A program made the translations under genes and the position numbers. Source: DSSM01 sp964484125 (GTDB taxonomy: Bacteria; Bacteroidota; Ignavibacteria; Tepidaquicellales; Tepidaquicellaceae). From it: a DNA stretch of 64,000 nucleotides. Shown here in pieces: positions 1 through 9,411 of this stretch. The stretch is taken from the NCBI GenBank assembly GCA_964484125.1, contig CAZAEK010000003.1, positions 1 to 64,000 on the forward strand. Direction: 5' to 3'. How positions within the stretch are numbered: position 1 is the stretch's first letter; every line of letters begins with the position of its first letter. The notes under the pieces are model-generated. The model saw only the letters and a program-made list of their open reading frames with translations, was not told the origin of the DNA and searched no databases.

Positions 1-2821
1 TATCACGAACTCCAAATCCGCTTATCTCTACTGTATAATTTCCGGGTAAGATGTAATACTTTCCGTTATCGGCTTTCCTGATTTTTTCGTTTACTTCTTT
101 TGTGTCTAATCCGTATTTGAAATAATTCAATCCGGCAACTGCCTCAAAATCAAATTCCGAAATTGTTCTTTCTTCTGTTTTGATTTCAATTTTTACGGTT
201 CCGCTTGCGGAGGAGTAAAAAGGTATTTCGACTGAAGGCGTTTGCGGCTCTTCCCATGCATAAGTTTTCATACCCCAGTTTTTGTTGTAGTCAGGGAATT
301 TGAAATCAAGAATTTTTAATCCTGATGAAATTACCTCAGGAGTCAATGCCTGAATATCTGCAACTTTTGCAATGAATACCGACCTTCCGTGAGTTCCGAT
401 TAATAATTCCTTTTCCCTTGGTTGTATTGCCAAATCATATACAGGTACGGGCGGAAGATTTTTAAATACAGGATTGAAAGTTTTTCCTTTGTCAACTGAA
501 ACATATAAACTGTTATCCGTTCCAACGTAAAGTACATTTTCATTATGTGAGTCTTCAAGAATAACGTTTACAGCCTCTTCCGGAAGTTCTTTACCGATTC
601 TTTCCCAGCTCTTACCGTAGTCTTCTGAGCAAAATATCTGTGTTGAAAAATTATCCCATCTGTAACCCGTTAAACTGATATATACGCGCCCTTCCGAAAA
701 TTTTGATGCGTCAATACTGCTTATCCAGAAATTTTCAGGTAGTCCCTCAGTTATAAGTTCCCAGCTTGCTCCTCCGTTTTTTGTTATATGTACAAGTCCA
801 TCATCACTGCCCGCATAAATCAATCCGAATTTTACAGGCGACTCAGTTATAACTGTTAATGTTCCGAAAGGTACATTCCCTGGAATTCCGCCTTTTGTCA
901 AATCTCCGGATATTTTTTCCCAGCTTTCTCCCTTATCAAGAGAGCGGTGAACAAACTGAGAGCAAAAATAAATAATATCCTTGTTGTGATTTGAAATATG
1001 AATAGGCGAGCGCCAGTTAAATCTGTATGACGGCTCTCCGAGTTCGCGCTTGGGTGTTATGTATTTATATTTCTTTTTGGATTTTTCTATTCTAAAGTAA
1101 TTTCCGAACTGATATCCCATATATACTATATCATTAGTTCTTGTATCAATCGCAGTTTCCATTCCGTCTCCTCCCATCAGCGATTCGTAAGGATATTTCC
1201 CGCTTGATGTCCATCCAAGATTTTGTTTGTATTTACTTGTGCCATACCAGACTCCGTTATCCTGAAAACCCGCATAAACATTGTATGTTTCAGACATATC
1301 GAAATTTACGGAATAACACTGCCCGACAGGAGGAGTGTTTGCTTTGAACCAACTGTTTCCTCCGTCGTATGAAATATTTATTCCTCCGTCATTTCCGCTG
1401 ATTATATGATTTGTCTTTTTTGGATTTATCCAGAGTGCGTGATGGTCTGCGTGAAGATTATCATCATTTACGGCAAAAAAACTTTTTCCTGAATTTGTTG
1501 ATTTCAAAAGCGGTACTCCGAGTAAATATATTTCAGATGAGTCAACAGGATTTACTCTCACATTTCCAAAAAAATATCCGTAAGTATAAACAAAATTATT
1601 AAGGTATTCCGGGTGTGTCCGCTCCCAGTTTTCTCCGCCGTTTAGAGATATATAAAGTTCGCCGCCTTTTATTTCAGTATTAAATAACGCATCGTTTCCG
1701 TTATCAAGATAATTGCTTATATCCTGAGGTTTATATTTTTCGTTTTTTATTAGTTCTTTAATGGATTTTGAATTATATTTTTCGGGGAAATCATTCTCTT
1801 TAAGGAAATTATCGAGTTCTTCATCGTCAATTTTCAGAAATTCTTCCTTTGTCATTTTTGAAATTTCATTTTTTGTCAGTCCTTCTTTCTTCTCCTGAGT
1901 TTTCACTTCCCGTAAATTATGGTTATCTAAAAATGCAAAAATTATTTCCGGGTTTGATTCATATAAAGAAAGACCTATCCTTCCAATATTCTCACCGGAG
2001 GGAAATCCGTTATTACCGGTTGTGAGTTTATACCAGTTCTCTCCTCCATCCGTACTTTTATAAATTCCGCTTGTTTTTCCTTTCTCAACAAAATTCCATC
2101 CACGCCTCTCTCTATGCCAGGTTGATGCATATAAAATCTGAGGATTTTTTTTATTTAATACTAAATCAATTATTCCTGTATTTTCATCTATATACAAAGT
2201 TTGCTTCCAGGTTTTCCCGCCGTCCGTTGTCTTATATACTCCGCGTTCAGGATTCGGAGAATATAAATGACCTTGTGCACCCACCCATACAACATCAGGA
2301 TTATCCGGATGAATAACTATTCTTCCCGTTCTGTGCGTTTCCTGTAAACCCATATTAGTCCAGCTTTTCCCGCCGTCAGTTGATTTATAAATTCCAAATC
2401 CCGCATAGGAAGAGCGGCTTGAATTATTTTCGCCAGTTCCGGCATAAATAATATTTCGCTTCCAGTCAACTGCAATATCTCCCATTATTATCACCTCTGC
2501 ACCATCCATTACAGGAAAAAAACTTATGCCGTTATTTGTTGTTTTCCATAATCCACCCGATGCATAAGCAACCATAAATTCTGTAGGGTCTTCCGGATTA
2601 ACATCTACATCAACTACTCTTCCGCTCATTATGACAGGACCAACAGAGCGTACCTCCAGATTTTTAAACAAGGATACCTCCTGAAGGGCTTTTCGCTTCT
2701 CAAATGAAACTAATCTGTCTTCTGCTTTCGTATATGGGATAGGATTATTTTCGAACTTACTCTGGCTGAAACCCTGATTGAACATAAAAACAATAAAAAG
2801 TGATATTAAAATTTTATACAT
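1..2821 (-). CDS. Sortilin/VPS10-type BNR propeller secreted protein, C-terminus beyond window
   Basis: The frame opens at an ATG at 2821 and is still open at base 2, so at least 940 residues are visible and the C-terminus is missing. Residues 1 to about 20 form a hydrophobic signal peptide ending in GFSQ. The rest is a run of propeller blades carrying Asp-box-like motifs: STDGGKSW, TTDGGKTW, STDGGENW, SLNGGENW, SYDGGNSW, SLDKGESW, TKNGGASW, SVDKGKTF. A Lys/Glu-rich helical stretch (around LTKNEISKMTKEEF) interrupts the propeller near residues 300-350. In the VPS10/sortilin-like family such proteins are usually annotated as glycosyl hydrolase-like, but no catalytic residues can be assigned here, so an enzymatic role is not claimed. 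A sorting domain cannot be judged because the end is cut off. It diverges from the peptidase gene at 2911 across an 89-base AT-rich gap. Confidence 0.85.
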   Translation of the reverse strand, partial: MYKILISLFIVFMFNQGFSQSKFENNPIPYTKAEDRLVSFEKRKALQEVSLFKNLEVRSVGPVIMSGRVVDVDVNPEDPTEFMVAYASGGLWKTTNNGISFFPVMDGAEVIIMGDIAVDWKRNIIYAGTGENNSSRSSYAGFGIYKSTDGGKSWTNMGLQETHRTGRIVIHPDNPDVVWVGAQGHLYSPNPERGVYKTTDGGKTWKQTLYIDENTGIIDLVLNKKNPQILYASTWHRERRGWNFVEKGKTSGIYKSTDGGENWYKLTTGNNGFPSGENIGRIGLSLYESNPEIIFAFLDNHNLREVKTQEKKEGLTKNEISKMTKEEFLKIDDEELDNFLKENDFPEKYNSKSIKELIKNEKYKPQDISNYLDNGNDALFNTEIKGGELYISLNGGENWERTHPEYLNNFVYTYGYFFGNVRVNPVDSSEIYLLGVPLLKSTNSGKSFFAVNDDNLHADHHALWINPKKTNHIISGNDGGINISYDGGNSWFKANTPPVGQCYSVNFDMSETYNVYAGFQDNGVWYGTSKYKQNLGWTSSGKYPYESLMGGDGMETAIDTRTNDIVYMGYQFGNYFRIEKSKKKYKYITPKRELGEPSYRFNWRSPIHISNHNKDIIYFCSQFVHRSLDKGESWEKISGDLTKGGIPGNVPFGTLTVITESPVKFGLIYAGSDDGLVHITKNGGASWELITEGLPENFWISSIDASKFSEGRVYISLTGYRWDNFSTQIFCSEDYGKSWERIGKELPEEAVNVILEDSHNENVLYVGTDNSLYVSVDKGKTFNPVFKNLPPVPVYDLAIQPREKELLIGTHGRSVFIAKVADIQALTPEVISSGLKILDFKFPDYNKNWGMKTYAWEEPQTPSVEIPFYSSASGTVKIEIKTEERTISEFDFEAVAGLNYFKYGLDTKEVNEKIRKADNGKYYILPGNYTVEISGFGVRD

Positions 2822-2910
2822 AAATTTTTGTGCGGATTTAATAATATTTTATAAAGATATTTACTTAATAAAAATTTACTAATAAACTTTTTAACTTTTA
2901 AGGTAATAAT

Positions 2911-4122
2911 ATGAATCTTACAAAATTCTTTTCCGTTTTCTTTATGGCGGCATTTATTTTCTCCGGTGTAAATCTTTTTGCTCAGGAGAAAAATAAAAGC
3001 GAATTTGTCGAGCCTCAGAAAGGTTATATCAATACAATCACCGAAGGAGCAGATGATTTCCTGAAAAAAACACCTGAAAAGAAAAAACTTTTCAAGGTTG
3101 ATTTTTCCGATATTGACCATCCGGCTTCCTTAAAAGATTTTAAATATGAATGGCACAGCGAACCCGTTTCGCAGGGTTTGACAGGAACGTGCTGGTCATT
3201 TTCAGCAACATCATTTTTTGAATCTGAAATTTACAGAGTGCATAATAAGAAAATAAAACTTTCGCCTTTGTTTCAGGTTTACTGGGAATATGTCGAGAAA
3301 GCAAAACGTTTTGTTAAAGAGCGGGGCGATTCACATTTTGGTGAAGGGTCAGAGGGAAATGCAGTAAAACGTCTGTTTGTTGATTACGGGTGCGTTCCGG
3401 TTGAAAGCTACACAGGATTACTGCCCGGGCAACTATTTCACGACCACAGAAAACTTTTTGATGAAATGAATACTTATCTGCAGAATGTTAAAAAACTCGG
3501 ATTGTGGAATGAAGATGAGGTCGTTGCAACCATAAAAAGCATTCTTAATAAATACATTGGAGCTCCTCCCGAAAAATTCACTTATGAAGGCGATGAATAT
3601 ACTCCTAAAGAATTTTTCAAAAAAGTTGTTGACCTTGATATGAGTGATTATATTGATGTGCTTTCGGTTCTTGAACAACCGTTTAACCAATACGTTGAAT
3701 ATACAGTTCCGGATAACTGGTGGCATGATAAAAGCTATTACAATATTACGCTTGATGAGTTTATGAAGAAATTCAAAACAGCAGTTAAAAGCGGATATAC
3801 AATTGCCATTGGCGGTGATGTTTCCGAGCCGGGCTATGATTCAAGAAGCAAATGTGCAATTATTCCAAGCTGGGATATTCCGGCAGAATATATTGACGAT
3901 AATGCAAGAGAGCTGAGATTTAATAACGGAACTACACAGGATGACCACGGACTTCATGTTGTAGGTTACACTGAAAGAAACGGAGTAACCTGGTTTCTCG
4001 TAAAGGATTCCGGTGCGGGCTCAAGAAATGTTGAGCCATACGGATATTACTTTTACAGGGAAGATTATGTTAAGTTAAAAATTATGGACTTTATGGTTCA
4101 TAAAGATGCGTTTAATAAATAA
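2911..4122 (+). CDS. Secreted papain-fold (C1, bleomycin-hydrolase/PepC-like) cysteine peptidase
   Basis: 403 residues with a signal peptide (about residues 1-25, ending NLFAQ), so it acts in the periplasm or outside. The papain-type active-site block QGLTGTCWSFS gives the oxyanion Gln88 and nucleophile Cys94. The His block DDHGLHVVGY places the catalytic His at 346. The third block reads VKDSGAG where papain relatives have KNSWG, so the position of the orienting Asn is Asp366. Length and spacing of Cys to His (about 250 residues) fit the aminopeptidase C / bleomycin hydrolase branch better than short papains. ATG start, no clear ribosome-binding site. The stop codon at 4120-4122 directly abuts the stop of the convergent YitT gene. 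Substrate unknown. Confidence 0.85.
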   Translation: MNLTKFFSVFFMAAFIFSGVNLFAQEKNKSEFVEPQKGYINTITEGADDFLKKTPEKKKLFKVDFSDIDHPASLKDFKYEWHSEPVSQGLTGTCWSFSATSFFESEIYRVHNKKIKLSPLFQVYWEYVEKAKRFVKERGDSHFGEGSEGNAVKRLFVDYGCVPVESYTGLLPGQLFHDHRKLFDEMNTYLQNVKKLGLWNEDEVVATIKSILNKYIGAPPEKFTYEGDEYTPKEFFKKVVDLDMSDYIDVLSVLEQPFNQYVEYTVPDNWWHDKSYYNITLDEFMKKFKTAVKSGYTIAIGGDVSEPGYDSRSKCAIIPSWDIPAEYIDDNARELRFNNGTTQDDHGLHVVGYTERNGVTWFLVKDSGAGSRNVEPYGYYFYREDYVKLKIMDFMVHKDAFNK

Positions 4123-5052
4123 TCAGGTGTTTTCCTGAAAATCAAGGGAGCGGGTTTTAAACCCGTCTCCCATAACATCGTTTACATCCATTAATATCAT
4201 AAAAGCTTTCGGGTCTTCGTGTTTTACAATTCTTCTTAAAGATGCTACCTGCCTTCTGTTAACAATAACAAAAAGTACGTCATGGGGCTCTCTTGAATAT
4301 CCGCCTTCAGCTTTAAGTATTGTAATTCCGCGGTTAAGTTCGCGGAGTATTCTGAATTTTATCCTATCCATTCTTGATGTAATAATATATGCACCTTTAG
4401 TGTAGGGCATACCTTCGGCAGTAATGTCAACTATCTGTGTTGTTATGAAAAGGTTCAGATATCCCCATATAATGAGATTCAAATCTTTAAAGAAGAATCC
4501 GATAGAAAAGATGATTAGAGATTCTATTACCCAATAACCTGCGCCAATTGAAATTCCCATATATTGTTTCATTAATGCAACCGGAATATCAGTTCCGCCT
4601 GTAGAGCCGCGGAAACGGAAGATAATTCCAAGTGAAATTCCAAGCAATACTGAACCTGCTATAGATGCAAGCAGTATATTATCCGTAAATGCCCAAAACT
4701 GAGTATTGATAACAGGTTTAAAGAACTCGAAATTATGATACAGTGTTTCCGGATTAAGTAAATCAGTAAAGAAAGAGCCGCTCATCATTCCGAAAAATGA
4801 CCTGAAGCCAAACTGCTTTCCGAGCAATACCCATCCAAGAACAAAAAGCGGAATGTTTATAGCAATCATTGACATACCGGCAGGAAATCCGAGAAAGTGA
4901 TGCAAAACTGTAGCAATACCTCCAATGCCTCCGGGGGCAACTTTAAAAGGTATCAGAAACCACGCATAAGAGATACCGAATATTATTGCTCCGACTATAA
5001 TTCCCGAAAAATCAAATAAATTTGAATAAAAATTTTTTAGTTTTTCCTGCAT
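4123..5052 (-). CDS. YitT family membrane protein (DUF161 + DUF2179)
   Basis: 309 residues. The N-terminal two thirds (about 15-210) hold five or six hydrophobic helices with the conserved glycine-rich turns seen in this family (PFKVAPGGIGG, RFRGSTGGTD). The C-terminal part (about 220-300, KAEGGYSREPHDVLFVIVNR) is the soluble DUF2179 domain, which adopts a ferredoxin-like ligand-binding fold. Family members are widespread inner-membrane proteins of unsettled transport function. ATG start at 5052. The gene ends base-to-base against the convergent C1 peptidase, with no room for a dedicated terminator. Confidence 0.9.
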   Translation of the reverse strand: MQEKLKNFYSNLFDFSGIIVGAIIFGISYAWFLIPFKVAPGGIGGIATVLHHFLGFPAGMSMIAINIPLFVLGWVLLGKQFGFRSFFGMMSGSFFTDLLNPETLYHNFEFFKPVINTQFWAFTDNILLASIAGSVLLGISLGIIFRFRGSTGGTDIPVALMKQYMGISIGAGYWVIESLIIFSIGFFFKDLNLIIWGYLNLFITTQIVDITAEGMPYTKGAYIITSRMDRIKFRILRELNRGITILKAEGGYSREPHDVLFVIVNRRQVASLRRIVKHEDPKAFMILMDVNDVMGDGFKTRSLDFQENT

Positions 5053-5283
5053 ATAATGAAATATAAAAATTTAAGGGTTTCTGAATTTAAAGTGTGAATG
5101 ATAAGGTAAACAGTTTTTTCAACCCGTAAATATACTAAAAATAAGGGAGTTAAGAAAGTCAGATATTATTGCTGATATTGATATAGTATTCTATTTATTG
5201 TAAAAAATTCTAACTAATCTTGTTGAATAAGGCCGGCTTTCCTTATATTAATTTATTTTACTCTTTTTGTAAAACTATATTTT
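5053..5283. other. AT-rich spacer without a recognisable gene
   Basis: This stretch upstream of the YitT gene holds no plausible coding frame and no tRNA-like fold. It presumably carries the YitT promoter near its left end, but no clear Bacteroidota-type motif (TTG plus TAnnTTTG) could be placed. The hairpin that follows is listed separately. Confidence 0.4.
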
Positions 5284-5313
5284 AAAGGGGCTTTTTTTAA
5301 GAAGCCCCTTTAG
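5284..5313. terminator. Hairpin between YitT and the T9SS pseudogene
   Basis: AAAGGGGCTT pairs with AAGCCCCTTT around an AT loop. It lies 40 bases past the end of the minus-strand T9SS gene. The run of T after the stem is weak in both directions, so it is a probable but not textbook intrinsic terminator. Confidence 0.6.
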
Positions 5314-5352
5314 AAATACTATTTTATTTATTTACAATTATAACATTTTATG

Positions 5353-7199
5353 CTATTTCACTAAAACCATTCGCTTCACATTCGTAAATTCTCCTGCGGT
5401 GATTTTATAATAATACACTCCGCTCGAAAGTGAAGATGCATCAAAAGAAACTACATATTTCCCGGGTTGTTTGTATTCGTTTACGAGGGTTTTTACTTCT
5501 CTGCCAAGCATATCATAGACCTTTATAATTATATGTGGATTCCTTCCTCCGCAGGAATGACAGACAGGAACTTGAAACTGTATGTTAGTAACAGGATTAA
5601 ACGGGTTCGGATAGTTCTGGAAGAGCTCATAGTTATTCACAATATTACTTTCTTTATCAGTATTTGTAGAATTATTCTCAAATACTATTTTCGTTTTATA
5701 ATTAATAGAATTATCGCCTTCCGGTGGTGTATTATCTTCATAAACACCTGCCATCATATATTCTCCGTCTCCTGCATCTTCTTCATCTACCACCATCTGA
5801 ATATAAAATTCCGAAGACCCGTTTGCAATATTATTAATTATAAATCCTCTTAGATATTCTGTTCCAAGCGTATCTTCAACATTTACTGTATCTTTAAACA
5901 GTTCTCTGTGGACTTGCCCTGTTTGTGAATTTATTAAATTTACGTGATATTTTAGTGGCTGAAATGCCAATCCATCAGAGGTTTCGTATCTTCCATGCAC
6001 TCCTAATATTATGGTATCCGAATTACTCAACGTAAATGTATTTGAAATCATTGATTCGTTAAATTCAATTGGATTATGTATTGTTTCCGGCGGTGTATCA
6101 TCTTCAAATCCGTAAACTGTATTACTTGCTATTATTGGACCCAATGTCAATGAATATAAAACATTATCTTTTTCTATTGTTCCATAAAGATTATCATAAC
6201 CGTCTGAACCGGAATTTATGTTTGTAATATTAAAGGTTTGTTTTCCTATTGTATATTTCATATTTTCCGGTGCACTTAATGTTAATAACAATGGACTGAA
6301 CTGCGGTGTAATACTGCCTGTGCTATGGCTGTAGCACCCTCTTACGAGTTTTGCGTCTGTTTGAGAATAGTTATTAGGATTGCAATAATATTGCGACTGA
6401 CCTTCAATCTTTACATATTGATAATAAATATTGTTCTTTTTGAAACTTAACAAATGAGAACTTATATTTTTTGAGCCTTCAATGTTAGGATTTTCCTGCG
6501 GATTCAATCCTTCGTATATATCACTACCCCAGGTTCCATCAGATTTTTTATAACTTACAACAGTTGTGTGGTTCAAAAGACTCATTACCTGATCTTCTTC
6601 TGTGATATCCTCAAAGTGGATAATTTTTTGTGAATAGTAATTTCCGCTGTATGTTATTACAGGCAATCCGTTTGTGTATTAGAATTGTATCTTTCCCATA
6701 CTGCTATCACATTTCGATTTTCATCTGCAATTGTATAAGGTTTATTATTTGAATACCGTTTTATATTAATAGACGGATTTCTGTTACCATCAGCATCATT
6801 TAAGTACGAGTCATAGTTTACAACTTCCTCGCTCTGGAAATTATCTCCGTTATTTGTAGAGCGTGAATAAAATATTCCTCCTATGCTCTCATGTACCTGA
6901 TGAATTATTCCGTTGGGTAGTGTCGGCAAATTTGTGTCTCTGATTGCCTTTGTCTGATTCGGATTATTTATCGCCCATTGATTGTCGGCTTTGTTTTTAG
7001 ACTTATAGATACTTTCTAAAATATTTCCATCTTGTAACAATAAATATGGGTTAATACTATTTTGCATTTTCCCATTGTTCCATTTATAGAATACTTTATT
7101 TGTATATTCCGGTGCAAATATTAAATGTTCGCCTCCCCGGAATATGTAATTATTTGGAGTAGTATAATCGTTTCCGTTTACGCTAATTTTCCAATTCAA
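5353..7199 (-). pseudogene. T9SS secreted BNR/sialidase-like protein fragment, N-terminus lost and frameshifted
   Basis: Two overlapping frames encode one protein. The first (7199 to 6657) has repeat-type text such as GIFYSRSTNNGDNF and ends ...AVWERYNSNTQTDCL-stop. The second (6666 to 5353) resumes with LPVITYSGNYYSQ and continues to a complete type IX sorting domain (NYPNPFNPVT ... DMLGREVKTL ... GVYYYKI ... KRMVLVK). A one-base change near 6665 would restore a single frame. The first frame has no signal peptide: its first usable codon is a TTG and a stop lies ten codons upstream, so the 5' part of the gene is missing. The sorting domain carries an 11-residue insert, VCHSCGGRNPH, encoded by a genomic repeat (separate entry). 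The fragment resembles surface proteins with exo-sialidase-like propellers; no enzymatic function is assigned. Confidence 0.75.
5536..5563 (-). repeat. Dispersed palindromic repeat inserted in frame in a sorting domain
   Basis: On the minus strand the element reads CTGTCATTCCTGCGG then AGGAAGGAATCCA. It matches the intergenic copy at 27841-27866 (GGATTCCCGC / GCGGGAATGACAG). In the protein it encodes VCHSCGGRNPH exactly between QFQVP and IIIKVYD, where other sorting domains in this window have about five residues (for example VAKAGLVTLKVYD). The reading frame is kept. Confidence 0.75.
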
Positions 7200-8313
7200 A
7201 GTCAGACTTTGATGATAAATTGATATTTATTCTCTTTCTGTATAGTAAACTTGAAGCATAATTCCCGCAATAGACAACATCACCGAACACCTGAAGATTA
7301 TTTTCATGATTCCATGAATTATTTTGAACCTGATATATTGCATTCCAGTTTAATCCTGAATTTGTAGTCTTCAGTATTTGATTGGAAACATATGCATATC
7401 CATAATTTATATCAGAAAATGCAAAACCTCCAGTTGAATACTCAGTACCGCTTTGCGTTATTAAACTTCCACCGCCCACCGGGTCATTTAAATTTTCATA
7501 GCAATATACACCAAATGTGTTACTGCTATTATTTTTAAAGCCTGTTACTTTAATTTGATTACCCGGCAAAATTGACATATATTTCCAGGTGTAATACTGG
7601 TCAGTAATTCCTCCGCCGTGCAAGTTTGGCGAAAAGCTACTATTATTCTCATTATATACGACGGAATAATTTTTTTCATACTTATTACCAATAGTATTAT
7701 TTGCATGAAGACCAATAAAATATACATTGGGATAAATATACTGAATGTCTGTTAAATAAAAAAATATATAGGGATTAACGTTATAGGCAGTAAAAACTTC
7801 AAACCAGCTTTGTCCCTGGTCATTAGTTTTATATATCTTAGTTCCGTTTTGAATATGGTCTTTATCTGTGTGAGTAATAAATCCAGTATTCGAATTTATA
7901 AACTTCATTGATTGCATTCCGTTTTGTTCATCCAGATTTGATATAGTGCTGTGAGTCCAGATAGCTCCTCCATTTGTTGTCCTGTGTATTGTATTTCCGT
8001 GATAGAAGATAATAATATCCTGAGTTATCACCTCAAATGCAGGTCTTGAGGGATAGTCAGTTACACCGCTCCATTTATAATCAACTGAAATAATTGGACC
8101 TGACCAGTTCTCGCCGTAGTTGATTGTTTTATATAATTTTATTTTATTATCACTTTGTGAATGCCCGGCTACATAACCCGTTTTATAATTTATAAATTTT
8201 AATATAATCGGTTTACATGGAAGTGGAAAAGATTCCCATTCCTGAGAAAAAGATATTTTGTTTATTATTAAAATAAACAATATTGCTGCTGCTATTATTG
8301 ATTTTCTTTTCAT
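7183..8313 (-). pseudogene. YCF48-like propeller protein truncated at its sorting domain
   Basis: 376 codons from an ATG at 8313, with a clear signal peptide (MKRKSIIAAAILFILIIN..SFSQ). The body is a YCF48/BNR-type propeller: GYVAGHSQSDNKIKLYKT, HRTTNGGAIWTH, YKTNDQGQSWFE, LKTTNSGLNWN. The protein stops at SSKSDFELEN. In other proteins here the T9SS sorting domain begins YELEQNYPNPFNP or FELDQNYPNPFNP, so the text ends at the first residues of that domain and the domain itself is absent. The next gene fragment overlaps this end by 17 bases in another frame. The simplest reading is that a deletion joined two T9SS genes. Without the sorting domain the product is unlikely to reach the surface. 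A genuine short gene is possible but less likely. Confidence 0.65.
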
Positions 8314-8343
8314 CTTTTTTAATTTTAAATTTTTAAAAATAAT

Positions 8344-9411
8344 TTATTTCTTTCTTTTACCTATTATTACGCTTGTAGGTGCACCGCCTCCATATCCTCT
8401 CGCATATACGCTGAAATCGTTGTTATACATTCTACCTCTTCCTGAGCCTGATTCAAGCATACCTTCGTTGCTCCATCTTTTACCGTCCCAATGAAATAAT
8501 CCATAGGTAATACTCTGAATATTTTGGATACCTTCAGCAAAAAAATTTGTTGATGAAAGTCCATGGCAACCCCAGCTTCTGAATATTTCATTTGTGGACA
8601 AATAAAAATTATATTTCTTGCCGTCAAATATATAAAACTCATTATAACCAAGACCAATAATTTCATTTTCAAACAATCCTGTAGATCCATCAAAGTAATC
8701 CGGCTCAGGAGGATATTTTCTGTATATAAGCTCAAATTTATCGTTGCTTCTATCATAATAATATGTGTTATTTATCGTTTCAAAATTTTCCCAGAATTGC
8801 GGACCGGTAACAATAATCTCGTTTTTACATTTCTTTATTGTCTCAAAAAATATTGAATCTGAAAATTTGTAACTTTTTATCTCATTTCCGTTATATCTCA
8901 TTATATTTTCTTCATTTCCGCAAAGCCATATCTCATTTGGATTGTGGTAATAGGCATCGTTGAATCTTATTCGGGTATCTAACGGTATTGATTGGTATTT
9001 AATAAATTCCACACCGTTATATTTCCATACCGCAAAAGAGAATTTTCCGGGTGCCGGATTTCCCATTCCGAAAAGATATGTACTATTTATATCTCCGCCG
9101 GTTAATACCATTATATTGTAATCCCATGGGAAATATTGTACTCTATAACTGCCATTTGAAATTATCATCACTCCATTTTTAAAACGATAATCGGAAACAA
9201 ATACATTATTCGTATCCGCAATAAATATTGAATGATCGAATGCAGAGCCTTCGGGAGTAGGATATTCTGTTCATTGAAATCTAGCACTGTCAAACTGATA
9301 TGGCTGTTCCTCAGGTGGTGTTACAGGGTCTTGCTCGCAGGAGGTGATTATCAAAGAAATTGACAATATTAATGAGAACATTGTCAGCTTTATCAGTTCT
9401 ATTTTTTTCAT
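8344..9411 (-). pseudogene. Lipoprotein with propeller-like body interrupted by in-frame TGA
   Basis: A lipoprotein start lies at the ATG at 9411: a Lys-rich n-region, a hydrophobic core and the lipobox ITSC, followed by EQDPVTPPEEQPYQFDSARFQ. Codon 47 is TGA (9271-9273). The same frame then runs on for 309 codons without interruption (TEYPTPEGSAFDHSIFIADTNNVFVS ...) to a stop at 8344. The sense on both sides is coherent, so this is one gene broken by a nonsense change, most simply TGG (Trp) to TGA. The downstream part has an ATG at 9171 but no signal for export. The body has repeated WKYNG, MRYNG, YIFDGKKYN and FHWDGKRW segments, typical of a beta-propeller. Function unknown. It lies 30 bases upstream of the truncated YCF48-like gene. 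Confidence 0.75.

Noticed and set aside
5467..5853. Plus-strand frame antisense to the T9SS fragment
   Set aside because: Shadow of the minus-strand coding sequence; composition is not protein-like.
9271..9273. TGA read as selenocysteine or as tryptophan by an altered code
   Set aside because: No SECIS-like hairpin is evident just after the codon, and TGA is used as a real stop elsewhere (YitT, NRPS, speB, the LicC-like gene). A nonsense mutation is simpler.
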